DNA from: Candidatus Cloacimonadota bacterium
Lineage (GTDB): Bacteria > Cloacimonadota > Cloacimonadia > Cloacimonadales > TCS61
Direction of reading: 5' to 3'
Assembly (NCBI GenBank): GCA_018400535.1
Contig: JAGYMQ010000068.1
Span: forward strand, 1-46,714
DNA: 46,714 bases
Position numbers and translations under genes: made by a program. This document shows, piece after piece, positions 24,789 to 33,615 of this stretch. Below the pieces are notes generated by a model that had not been told where the DNA came from, ran no database searches, and saw only the letters and a program-made list of their open reading frames with translations. Each line of letters opens with the position of its first letter. Positions within the stretch are counted from its first letter, which is position 1.

Positions 24789-26660
24789 ATGCATTCATTT
24801 AAAGAAAAAGAATATAATAAAAGATTCGATCCAAAACTCTGGAAAAAAATGCTTTCCTTCTGCAAACCTTATCGCAAGTCACTTTTTGCGCTGGGTTTCT
24901 TTATGCTCCTATTGGCGAGCATCGATGCTGCCTTTCCGCTCTTCAGCAAATATGCGATTGATCACTTCGTGGTGCCTGCTGAAACGAAAGGATTGATGGA
25001 ATTCGCAATTATCTATCTGGCGATAATTATCATTCAAGCCTTGAATATTTACTTTTTTATCAAACTCGCTGGAAAGATCGAGATGAATCTGACTTATGAC
25101 ATTCGCAAAGCTGGTTTTCATCATCTTCAAGAACTTTCGCTTTCCTACTACAACAAAACTCCTGTCGGCTGGTTAATGGCAAGAATGACATCAGACAGCC
25201 AAAGATTGGGAGGTTTCATTTCTTGGGGATTGGTAGATCTGATCTGGGGATTCACTTTGATGCTCCTCATTGCCATCCTGATGTTAGTGATGAATTGGAA
25301 ATTAGCATTATTAGCGCTTTTAGTCGTTCCTATCCTGATTTTAATGAGCGTCTATTTCCAAAAAAAAATATTGAAAGCCTACCGCCGAGTTAGAAAAACT
25401 AATTCTAAAATAACTGGTGCTTTTAATGAAGGAATCTCTGGCGCAAAAACAACAAAAACGCTGGTGCGCGAATCAAGGAATCTGGAAGAATTTCAGCAGG
25501 AAACTGGCGAAATGTACCGAGCTTCAGTGAAAGCTGCGATTTTTTCTGCTTTCTATCTTCCGGCCGTGCTCAGTTTGGGAAGCTTGGGAACCGGGATCGT
25601 TCTCTGGTTGGGTGGAAAAAGTGTGCAAATGCAAGCAATCTCTTATGGAACTTTTGTGGCGTTCATTTCCTACACAGTGCAATTTTTTGAACCGCTACGT
25701 GAACTTGCTCGCATTTTCGCTGAATTACAAAATGCTCAAGCCTCTGGCGAAAGGATATTTTCTATGCTGGATGAAAAATTGGAGATTACAGATTCGGGAA
25801 TAATTCGCAAAAAATTTGGAGATATTTTATCTCCCAAAAAAGAAAATTGGCCGCAGATCAAAGGAGAAATTGAATTCAGGAATGTTACGTTTTCCTACGA
25901 AAAGGGAAAAAACGTTTTAACACATTTTAGTTTGCAGATCAAAGCAGGCGAAACTGTGGCAATTGTTGGCGAAACAGGTTCTGGCAAAAGCACCTTGGTA
26001 AATCTAGCTTGCCGATTTTTTGAACCAGATTCAGGTTCGATCTTGATCGATGACGTCGATTATCGGCAACGCTCTCTATCCTGGCTGCATTCCAATCTGG
26101 GCTATGTTTTGCAGACGCCACATCTTTTCAGCGGAAATATCAGAGAAAATATTGCCTATGGAAAAAACAATATCGAGCAATCGAAAATAGAACAAGCAGC
26201 GAAAATGGTGAACGCCCACGAATTTATCTCCCGATTGAAAAAAGGTTATGAAACAGAGGTGGGAGAAGGTGGAGCAAATCTTTCCACTGGTCAGAAACAG
26301 CTGATCTCTTTCGCCCGCGCCATTTTCACTGATCCCAGAATTTTCGTTTTGGATGAAGCGACATCTTCGGTAGATACTGAAACGGAAAAATTGATCCAAG
26401 ACGCGATCCAAAAAGTATTAAAAACAAGAACGAGTTTCATCATCGCTCATCGATTATCAACGATCCGAGCAGCCGACCGCATTTTCGTGATGCGCAACGG
26501 CAAGATCGAGGAAACTGGAGATCACCATGAATTGATCAAACTGAAAGGTTATTATTACCGCCTTTACACGAATCAATTTATGGAAGAAGAAGAAGGAAAA
26601 ATATTGCAGGCAGAAATTCAAGATGACAAAAAAAGTAAGAAAAAAGGAGTCGCCTTATGA
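24789..26660 (+). CDS. heterodimeric ABC exporter, subunit with degenerate signature (BmrD-like)
   Basis: 623-residue half-transporter partner of the preceding gene. Exporter domain about 25-330, ATPase domain 355-600. Walker A GETGSGKS (394-401) and Walker B IFVLD with catalytic E523 (LDEATSSVD) are intact, but the signature is LSTGQKQL (498-505) in place of LSGGQ. Combined with D519 in the partner, one composite ATP site is fully canonical. The other is degenerate on both faces, as in BmrCD, LmrCD and TM287/288. The short insert SPKKENWPQ before the ATPase domain is unremarkable. Its stop overlaps hflX by 4 bp, so exporter and GTPase are one transcript. Confidence 0.92.
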   Translation: MHSFKEKEYNKRFDPKLWKKMLSFCKPYRKSLFALGFFMLLLASIDAAFPLFSKYAIDHFVVPAETKGLMEFAIIYLAIIIIQALNIYFFIKLAGKIEMNLTYDIRKAGFHHLQELSLSYYNKTPVGWLMARMTSDSQRLGGFISWGLVDLIWGFTLMLLIAILMLVMNWKLALLALLVVPILILMSVYFQKKILKAYRRVRKTNSKITGAFNEGISGAKTTKTLVRESRNLEEFQQETGEMYRASVKAAIFSAFYLPAVLSLGSLGTGIVLWLGGKSVQMQAISYGTFVAFISYTVQFFEPLRELARIFAELQNAQASGERIFSMLDEKLEITDSGIIRKKFGDILSPKKENWPQIKGEIEFRNVTFSYEKGKNVLTHFSLQIKAGETVAIVGETGSGKSTLVNLACRFFEPDSGSILIDDVDYRQRSLSWLHSNLGYVLQTPHLFSGNIRENIAYGKNNIEQSKIEQAAKMVNAHEFISRLKKGYETEVGEGGANLSTGQKQLISFARAIFTDPRIFVLDEATSSVDTETEKLIQDAIQKVLKTRTSFIIAHRLSTIRAADRIFVMRNGKIEETGDHHELIKLKGYYYRLYTNQFMEEEEGKILQAEIQDDKKSKKKGVAL

Positions 26661-27889
26661 TAGAAAAAGCCGTTTTAGTTGGTGTTTGTCTAAATAAAAA
26701 AAATTATGCAGAAAAAGAAGCTTCGATCGCTGAATTGGTGCGACTGGCAGAAACTGCGAAAGTTAAAGTTTGCACAAAGCTGATCCAAAATCGAGAAAAA
26801 ATTGATCCAAAATATTTTGCTGGAAAAGGTTTTCTGCAAAAAATAAAAATGATCTTGCAAAATATAGAAAGCGATCTCTTGATCTTTGATAATGATCTGA
26901 CACCTTCGCAGGTGCGAAATATTGAAAGAGATTTTAAATTGAAAGCAATCGACCGTACAGAATTGATCTTGAATATTTTTCATCAGCATGCAAAGACAAA
27001 AGAGGCAAAATTGCAGGTTAGATTAGCAGAATTGCAATACCAACTGCCAAGATTGAAAAAATTGTGGTCTCATCTGGATCGAGAAAAAGGCACAGCTGGA
27101 AACGTCGGAACTGCGCGTGGAATGGGTGAAAAGCAGATCGAGATCGATAAAAGACTGGTGCGAAGAGAAATCGAAAAGGTGAAAAAAGAATTGGAGAAAA
27201 TAGATAAACAGACGGCAACGCAGCGAAAACAAAGAAAGAGATTTAAAAAGGTCTGTCTAGTGGGCTATACAAATGCTGGCAAATCAACATTATTCAACAG
27301 CTTAACAAATTCTGATGTCTTAGTCGAAGATAAACTTTTTGCTACCCTGGATTCAACTGCAGCAGAGATCAAATTCGACAAAGGCAGAAAATTGATCCTT
27401 TCAGATACTATCGGCTTCATCTCGCATCTTCCCCACCATCTGGTCGCTTCTTTCCGCGCCACTTTGCAAGACGTTATCGATGCTGATTTGCTCTTGCACA
27501 TCGTCGATTCTGCTGACGAGAATCAAAGATTCCAGATCAAAGAAGTAAAAAAAGTATTGAAGGAGATCGGAATAGAAGCTATCCCGCAGATCATGGTCAA
27601 TAACAAAAGCGATCTTATTGATTTCCCCAAAAAAGTTGCAAAAAATCAAATATTTATCTCGGCAGCAAAAAAGATCAATCTGGAAAATCTGAAAAAGCTG
27701 ATCGACGAAAATCTTCATCAAGCTGAAGAAATTGAATTTTTTTTCGACTATTCACAACAACATTTGGTCAATAAATTGCACAAGCTTGCCAAAGTTAGGC
27801 AAGAAAACTATCGCAATGATGGGATTGAGATCAAAGCGATCGTCAATCAAGAAGATCTGAGATATTTTGAAAGTAACAAAAAAAAATGA
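26657..27889 (+). CDS. hflX: ribosome-associated GTPase HflX
   Basis: GTPase that binds the 50S subunit and splits stalled or idle 70S ribosomes. It is known as a heat- and antibiotic-stress rescue factor in E. coli and Listeria. 410 residues: N-terminal HflX domain (1-130), linker with coiled coil and GMGEKQIEIDKR (155-166), then the G domain with G1 GYTNAGKS (203-210), G3 DTIGF (250-254) and G4 NKSD. ATGA overlap with the upstream ABC gene ties its expression to the leader-controlled exporter. This supports a translation-inhibitor response. The GNAT fusion gene follows after 7 bp. Confidence 0.95.
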   Translation: MIEKAVLVGVCLNKKNYAEKEASIAELVRLAETAKVKVCTKLIQNREKIDPKYFAGKGFLQKIKMILQNIESDLLIFDNDLTPSQVRNIERDFKLKAIDRTELILNIFHQHAKTKEAKLQVRLAELQYQLPRLKKLWSHLDREKGTAGNVGTARGMGEKQIEIDKRLVRREIEKVKKELEKIDKQTATQRKQRKRFKKVCLVGYTNAGKSTLFNSLTNSDVLVEDKLFATLDSTAAEIKFDKGRKLILSDTIGFISHLPHHLVASFRATLQDVIDADLLLHIVDSADENQRFQIKEVKKVLKEIGIEAIPQIMVNNKSDLIDFPKKVAKNQIFISAAKKINLENLKKLIDENLHQAEEIEFFFDYSQQHLVNKLHKLAKVRQENYRNDGIEIKAIVNQEDLRYFESNKKK

Positions 27890-27896
27890 GGTTAAT

Positions 27897-30800
27897 ATGA
27901 AAATTGTTCAATATTCTCATAAATATGCTGCTGGTGTGGCCGATATGTGGCGTAATAGCAAAAAAGGTTGGCTGGGTGAAGTCTTTTTTACCACAGCCGA
28001 AAATGTGATCGAAGAAGAAGAAAATTCTCCACGCGTCTGTTCCTGGATCGCTCTGGAAAAAGAAAAAGTTCTCGGTTATTGCAACCTCTATGAATACCGC
28101 GAAGAAGCAAATGCGCTTTATATCGGCCTTTTGAATGTGCGTGATGATCATCATGGAAAAAAGATCGGGAAAAAACTGCTGCTGCGAGCTGTGGAAAAAA
28201 CAGTTGAATTAGGCTGGAAAAGACTCGATCTTTACACTTGGAGCGGAAATACAAAAGCAGTTCCACTCTATAAAAAAGCTGGTTTTTTCTGGGAAGACCG
28301 CGATGATTCCACCCATATGATGAATTTCATACCAACCGTTCTGAATGAAGAATTATTGCACTCATACTTCCAAAAATTTCACTGGTATCAAGATTGTGCC
28401 AGAAATCTGGAAGTGAAACCAGATGGCAAAAAAGAAAATAGCTTTGAATACTACACATATAAATGGAAAAAAGATAATGAAAGCCTGGAAATTGATTTTT
28501 GCCGAAGAGGTCGCGGTTTGCGCCGTATCAAGACCAAAGATTTCGAGATCACAGCAACCGTCGAAAATCTGAAACTGGTTTTCGAATGCGAATATGAGAT
28601 CAAATATCAGATCAGAAATAAAAGGGAAAAACCTTTGAAGATCAGCTTCTCTGGAATCAATGATCGCAATATCAAATTTCACTGGGAAAAAACAATTTTG
28701 GTGAAAAACGACAAAACGATCACGTCAAAATTTTTTGTGGGAAAGATTGATCAAGAACAGAATATCAAGAAAACACATCCTCGCGTTTCCACAAAAATTT
28801 CTGTTGATGGAAAAAGTGCGATCTTCCAGATCGGTATAATGCCAAAGTTTCCAGCAAATCTAACGCTCCAGAAAAAATACGGACTCGTCTTTACTGAGAC
28901 AAGATCTGAGCTTTTTCTGGATATCGAAAATAATTTTCAGGAAACTGCTGAATTTTCATTTTCACTGCCCGAAACCGATGAGATCAAATTCTCTAAACAG
29001 AATTTCAATTTCAAACTGCGCGCTGAAGAAAAAAAATCGATCTTGATAAATTATTTCTTGCAAAAAGGTTTCATCTATTCCCCGCAGATCAAGATCACAA
29101 CAAAGCGCAAAGATCATAATGAACTCAAATTCCAGCGAAAATTGAACCTCAGCTTCCAGACTCTGTCAGATATGTTTGTCGGCAACACGCAGCAAGCAGA
29201 AATGATCGTGAATGGAAATTTTGGCTTTTATCTGATCAAAAAAGATTATTTCAATCGTGCCCGTTTCATTGATAGCAAGTTTGAATCTGCTGGAATGGGC
29301 TTCGATGTTCCCCATTTAGGAAAACCCTATTCTAGCGAATTCAATCAAAAAAAATATGAAAATGTAACATTTGAAGAAAACGGGAACAGCCTTCTTTTGT
29401 GCGCAGAATTCAAATCCAAAACCTATGCTGGAATTTCCTTCAAAATTTTCAATAAACTCTTTGCTAACGGGATATTAGAACGGTGGTTGGAATTTTATTC
29501 AGAAGGAAAGATCAAACACAAAGATCTTTTTTTCAAAGATGGGTTCTGGCTTGGGCGCAACAGATTGACGCTTCCCTACAAAGATCGCATCATCGAAACC
29601 GAACCAGAATTGACAGGAGGAATAAGCAATTGGGATTCTGCTCATCTCACAGAAAATTGGCTCTTTTCTTCCAAAAAAGATGCTTCGATCGGAATAATCT
29701 GGAATCATGAAAATTCACTCAGATTTGGAGATTGGAAAGCTTATATCGAGTATGATCTAAAGAAACTCTCTAAGCAAAAAAAATTGAAGACAAAACCCAT
29801 CATCTTTGCCCTGAATACTTTTTCAAATTGGCAGCAAGTGCGTAAATATGCTCAAAAAAAACATTATACTCATCTTCCTCTCACCACAGAAAGTCTTTCT
29901 TTCCAGATAAATTGCGGAAATCCTTTTGTAAATAGCGCTTTCCCAGTTCAGATCAAAGAATTCAAAAACCAGACACAAGCTGGAAAAATCAAAGTATCCT
30001 CACAAAATGATCTATTCAAAAAATTTGATCTGCTTTTTTCAGAACAGGATCAACAAAATTTTACATTGGAAAAGAATGTGAAATTGCTTTCCAAACATAA
30101 TATTGACCTGATCAATTTCCAGAATGATTTCACCGCCTTCAGCTATAAAAGACGAAAAGTAATATTTCCAACTTTTGAGCAGATCAAACAAGAGCGGATA
30201 GAAAAGGAACAGAAAGAAGTTTATTTATTATCGAATAAACAAATTTCTATCGCTGCTGCCAAAGATTTTGCTCCCACACTTTTCTCGCTGAAATATCGTG
30301 ATCGGGAATGGCTAAACAATGCTTTCCCCAAACCAAAAATTCTGAGTTGGTGGAATAAGTGGTTTGGCGGGATCTTCACTTTCCCTGCTCAGATGCAGTT
30401 CAAATCGATCTTGAATGAAGATCATCAAATCAAATTTGTTGAGCAGAAGGATAATTTTGGAAATAACTGGCAGGGCATCGCAATCACAACGAAGATCAAC
30501 AAATTTGAAGAACTGAAAGGCTGCGAACTAACGCAATATTTTCTCCTTTTGCCATCTTCTCCTGTGCTCTGTCACATGGTGAGATTCCAACAAAAATTGG
30601 GAAAATATTTACCCAGATTCCATCTTGAAAAAAATTGCTTTGTTCAGGCAGATAAACATTTGCAAAATACTTTTTTCCATACTTTGGATAACGAAGAACC
30701 AACTTTTTGGGCACATGCAGGCAAAGAAATGACCAGCATTTCAGGCAATAAAGCGCTTGTTTTTTCTGGAAAAGATCGTCCTGAAAAAATGCATCTATTT

Positions 30801-30989
30801 TTCCATCCAGATAATCGCTGCTTCGCAATGACAGATATAAAATCTTTAGTCGCCTGGATCGATGAAACGATCAGTTCGCAAGATGGTAAAATCTATTGGC
30901 TCAAACCATTATTTTTTATTTTCTCAGAAAATATCTTGCAAGCCGCCGAGCTGAAAGATCTGCTTAACATTAGATTTCAGAATGATTGA
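27897..30989 (+). CDS. giant GNAT acetyltransferase fused to a large beta-rich region
   Basis: 1030 residues. Residues 1-150 are a GNAT N-acetyltransferase domain with the acetyl-CoA loop VRDDHHGKKIGKKLL (81-95) and a C-terminal WSGNTKAVPLYKKAGF typical of the fold. The remaining 880 residues look beta-rich without transmembrane segments or a signal peptide. They include stretches such as GISNWDSAHLTENWLF and FTFPAQMQFKSIL that resemble carbohydrate-binding or mutarotase-like sandwich proteins, but I cannot assign a family. I chose the ATG at 27897 with GAGG 5 nt upstream. An earlier start would overlap hflX. Last gene of the exporter-HflX operon. Target of acetylation unknown. Confidence 0.72.
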   Translation: MKIVQYSHKYAAGVADMWRNSKKGWLGEVFFTTAENVIEEEENSPRVCSWIALEKEKVLGYCNLYEYREEANALYIGLLNVRDDHHGKKIGKKLLLRAVEKTVELGWKRLDLYTWSGNTKAVPLYKKAGFFWEDRDDSTHMMNFIPTVLNEELLHSYFQKFHWYQDCARNLEVKPDGKKENSFEYYTYKWKKDNESLEIDFCRRGRGLRRIKTKDFEITATVENLKLVFECEYEIKYQIRNKREKPLKISFSGINDRNIKFHWEKTILVKNDKTITSKFFVGKIDQEQNIKKTHPRVSTKISVDGKSAIFQIGIMPKFPANLTLQKKYGLVFTETRSELFLDIENNFQETAEFSFSLPETDEIKFSKQNFNFKLRAEEKKSILINYFLQKGFIYSPQIKITTKRKDHNELKFQRKLNLSFQTLSDMFVGNTQQAEMIVNGNFGFYLIKKDYFNRARFIDSKFESAGMGFDVPHLGKPYSSEFNQKKYENVTFEENGNSLLLCAEFKSKTYAGISFKIFNKLFANGILERWLEFYSEGKIKHKDLFFKDGFWLGRNRLTLPYKDRIIETEPELTGGISNWDSAHLTENWLFSSKKDASIGIIWNHENSLRFGDWKAYIEYDLKKLSKQKKLKTKPIIFALNTFSNWQQVRKYAQKKHYTHLPLTTESLSFQINCGNPFVNSAFPVQIKEFKNQTQAGKIKVSSQNDLFKKFDLLFSEQDQQNFTLEKNVKLLSKHNIDLINFQNDFTAFSYKRRKVIFPTFEQIKQERIEKEQKEVYLLSNKQISIAAAKDFAPTLFSLKYRDREWLNNAFPKPKILSWWNKWFGGIFTFPAQMQFKSILNEDHQIKFVEQKDNFGNNWQGIAITTKINKFEELKGCELTQYFLLLPSSPVLCHMVRFQQKLGKYLPRFHLEKNCFVQADKHLQNTFFHTLDNEEPTFWAHAGKEMTSISGNKALVFSGKDRPEKMHLFFHPDNRCFAMTDIKSLVAWIDETISSQDGKIYWLKPLFFIFSENILQAAELKDLLNIRFQND

Positions 30990-31033
30990 TCTACTTTGAA
31001 GATGGCAAAAAAAAATGGACTACGCTTCTTGCA

Positions 31034-31061
31034 TTGACCTTTTTTTTTGAAAAAATAGTAG
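31034..31061 (+). promoter_or_regulatory. candidate promoter of the thyX-like gene
   Basis: TTGACC (31034-31039), a 16-nt T-rich spacer, then TAGTAG (31056-31061). The -35 is good and the -10 weak. The same TTGAC-N16-TAGT layout is seen at 32685. It lies 65 bp before the chosen start at 31126. Confidence 0.35.
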
Positions 31062-31125
31062 CTTTGCTTTGAAAAAACTTGTTCATATAAACATTAATAA
31101 ATTATTGGATAAGAAAGAGAAAAAA

Positions 31126-32649
31126 ATGAAAGTAATTTTAGCAGGTTTCAATATTGACAAGAGCCAGATCGATAAGCTGGCAGAAAAGGAAAAGGTTACG
31201 CCGGAAACGCTTTCAGCAGCTTATGCGCGCATCAGTCGCGATCCGCGCGATGTTCCAGAATTGCGCTCCGAAGCGATCGAAAAGGTGAAGAAAGCAAGGC
31301 GTTCGAATCGAGCGATCGTTTTTGGGATGAGCCATCATTCAGTTGCAGAACACGCCTATTTTAATTTTGATGTTTTGGAAATTTCGCGTCTCGCTTTGGA
31401 AGAATTGGAAGCGCGTCGTATCGGAGTGGCTTACACAGAAAAATCCCAGCGCTATATCAAATTGGAAGGCGATTTCGTTTTACCCGCAGAATTTTCGGAA
31501 AAAGATGCTGAGAAATTTAGCAAGCTGGTACACATTCAAAATGATTTTTATCAGAAGACTTTTCCGAAATTGTTAGAATATCAATCTGCGATCCATCCCG
31601 AACTGAAGGGAAAAGCTGCAGAAGCAGATCGGAGAGGAATTTCAACGAAGATGAACCGCGCAAGAAACACGCTGGAAGGTTGGGCAAAAGAAGACGCTCG
31701 CTATGGTCTCAGTCTGGCAACTCAGGCTCAATTGGGTCTTTCTTTCAATGCGCGCACGCTGGAATATGCAATTCGTAAAATGCGCTATTCTGAATTAGCA
31801 GAAGTGCGTGATCTATCTCAAAAATTATATGCTTCTGCAAAAAAAGTTGCACCGTCTTTGATCATTCTTTCTGATCCGCAGGAATTTCAAAAAGCATTTC
31901 AAAGAAAATTGGAAGAAGATCATCTTAAATTCACAAAATCTCATCTGCGGAAATTCGTGGGGAAACTAAAAAAAGAGATTTCTGGAGATAATTCTATCAG
32001 GCTACCTGAAATTAGTTATTCCAAAAACGTGAAATTCATCTCAGAAAATGATATAGATAAAAATTTGATGGCAGCGATCATTCATCATCATTCGCAATTA
32101 TCAATCGAAAAAGCCTATCAATTAGCAGAAAATATCCTGCAAAACAGAAAAGCAAGAGAAGAATTTTTTCCAACAGTCTGGAAATTTATCTCCCTTTTTG
32201 ATGCAATGCCCCGTGAATTTGAATTTACTGATAAACTCAAATTTGAAGTGATCGTGAGTGCATCTAATTTTGCTCAATTAAAACGCCATCGCTTAATGAC
32301 GATCCTTGCCCAAGATTATGATCCAGAGTTGGGCATAACGATTCCAAATTCTCTGAAAATGATCAAAGCAGAGGTGGAATTTCAAAAACTTTGTCAGCAA
32401 AGTGAAACCCTTTATTTTGAGTTCTTGCCCAAATATGGCAAAGCCGCTGAATATTGTCTGACAAATGCTCATCGACGGCGTGTTCTGATCTCTGTTAATC
32501 CTCGTGAGCTTTATCATTTTTCTCGCCTTCGTGAGGATGAACATGCACAGTGGGATATCAAAGAAACTGCTGGCAATATGCTCGATTTGGCGAGAAGAAC
32601 TGCGCCTTTGTCGTTTCAATTTGCTGGCGGAAAAAATCAATTTCTATGA
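31126..32649 (+). CDS. double-domain ThyX-like (flavin-dependent thymidylate synthase family) protein
   Basis: 507 residues made of two ThyX-like domains. Domain 1 (1-250) has HHSVAEHAYFNFDVLEISRLALEELEARRIG followed by EKSQRY (R97, S107, R109 kept, but RHR lost). Domain 2 (300-500) has LKRHRLMTILAQDYD (R387-H388-R389 kept, but the SxR end lost), then NPRELYHFSRLREDEHAQWDIKE. Together the two halves hold one complete RHR...SxR signature, split between domains. Classical ThyX is about 220-250 residues and tetrameric, so this may be a fused form. It could make dTMP from dUMP with FAD, or have drifted to another task. The start at 31126 is chosen over a longer TTG form. Confidence 0.75.
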   Translation: MKVILAGFNIDKSQIDKLAEKEKVTPETLSAAYARISRDPRDVPELRSEAIEKVKKARRSNRAIVFGMSHHSVAEHAYFNFDVLEISRLALEELEARRIGVAYTEKSQRYIKLEGDFVLPAEFSEKDAEKFSKLVHIQNDFYQKTFPKLLEYQSAIHPELKGKAAEADRRGISTKMNRARNTLEGWAKEDARYGLSLATQAQLGLSFNARTLEYAIRKMRYSELAEVRDLSQKLYASAKKVAPSLIILSDPQEFQKAFQRKLEEDHLKFTKSHLRKFVGKLKKEISGDNSIRLPEISYSKNVKFISENDIDKNLMAAIIHHHSQLSIEKAYQLAENILQNRKAREEFFPTVWKFISLFDAMPREFEFTDKLKFEVIVSASNFAQLKRHRLMTILAQDYDPELGITIPNSLKMIKAEVEFQKLCQQSETLYFEFLPKYGKAAEYCLTNAHRRRVLISVNPRELYHFSRLREDEHAQWDIKETAGNMLDLARRTAPLSFQFAGGKNQFL

Positions 32650-32684
32650 TATGCTATTTCTTAAATAAAGGGAAATTCCATTTC

Positions 32685-32712
32685 TTGACAACTGTTCATT
32701 TTTGATTAGTTT
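32685..32712 (+). promoter_or_regulatory. candidate promoter of the metal ABC operon
   Basis: Perfect TTGACA (32685-32690), 16-nt spacer, TAGTTT (32707-32712). It is 30 bp before the ATG at 32743, with CTGGAGG as Shine-Dalgarno between. No zinc-uptake-regulator-like palindrome is evident. Confidence 0.45.
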
Positions 32713-32742
32713 TTTCAGCAGAATTCTTTGCTGGAGGTTTGA

Positions 32743-33615
32743 ATGAAAAAAATTCTCATCATTTTTTTTGTAATCGCTCTTCTATCTTGTGCGAAAAATG
32801 AACAACAATCCGAAAAGATCAATGTTTTAGTCACCATTTTACCACAAAAAGAATTTGTGGAAAGCGTAGCTCGAAAAAATGTTGATATCCACGTCCTTGT
32901 TCCGCCAGGTAACAATCCTGCTTCCTACGAGCCGAAACCAAATGATCTGCAAAAGATCGAACAAGCAGATATTTATTTTTTGATCGGTCATCTTCCTTTT
33001 GAAAGATCACATCGGAAAAAGATCCAAAATCTGAATACAAAGCTGCAGCTCGTCAATACATCCAGAGAAATTGAGCTCCGCTATTTTGGCGCAAAAGAAA
33101 AACACAGCCATTCTGAAGATAAAATGATTGATCCGCACACGTGGACATCACCTTCGAACGTGAAAAAACAAATAACTATTATCCAGAAAACATTAAGTGA
33201 ATTTGATCCAGCAAAAGCTGAATTTTACAAAAAAAATAGTTTAGAATATCAAAGCAAATTGGATAGTCTGCACAACCTTATCCAAACAAAATTAAAAAAT
33301 TTAAAAAATCGTAACATGATGGTTTTTCATCCTGCCTGGGGCTATTTCGCGCGTGATTTTAATCTGCAACAGATCGCCATCGAACAAGATGGAAAAGAAC
33401 CAACCTCAAAGCAGCTTCACGACCTGATACGCAAAGCCAACACAGAAAGCATCAAAGTGATCTTTGTGCAAAAACAATTCGATGAAAGAGTGGCAAAAGC
33501 GATCGCAGAAAATATTGACGGTGTGGTAGTGGCAATCGATCCACTCGCAGCAGACTATCTTTCCAACATGAAAAAAATTGGAGAAACGATTTCAGGAAAT
33601 CTCGATGCAAACTGA
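32743..33615 (+). CDS. metal ABC transporter substrate-binding lipoprotein (ZnuA-like)
   Basis: 290-residue cluster A-I metal-binding protein anchored by a lipobox (LLSC16). Expected ligands are partly present: H132 (DPHTWTSP), H196 (FHPAWGYF) and D266 (AIDPLAADY). The first histidine of the PHxYEP motif is replaced (NNPASYEP, A60). H83 in IGHLPFE lies nearby and could serve instead, as in some Bacteroidota relatives. A very short His-containing loop (KHSHSED, 120-126) replaces the long zinc-sensing loop of ZnuA. Zinc or manganese are the likely cargoes. First gene of the import operon; overlaps the ATPase gene by 11 bp. Confidence 0.87.
   Translation: MKKILIIFFVIALLSCAKNEQQSEKINVLVTILPQKEFVESVARKNVDIHVLVPPGNNPASYEPKPNDLQKIEQADIYFLIGHLPFERSHRKKIQNLNTKLQLVNTSREIELRYFGAKEKHSHSEDKMIDPHTWTSPSNVKKQITIIQKTLSEFDPAKAEFYKKNSLEYQSKLDSLHNLIQTKLKNLKNRNMMVFHPAWGYFARDFNLQQIAIEQDGKEPTSKQLHDLIRKANTESIKVIFVQKQFDERVAKAIAENIDGVVVAIDPLAADYLSNMKKIGETISGNLDAN

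Noticed and set aside
31010-31035. TGGACTACGCTTCTTGCA before the thyX-like gene, like a -24/-12 element
   Set aside because: Register is two bases too long and position 4 is A, not C.
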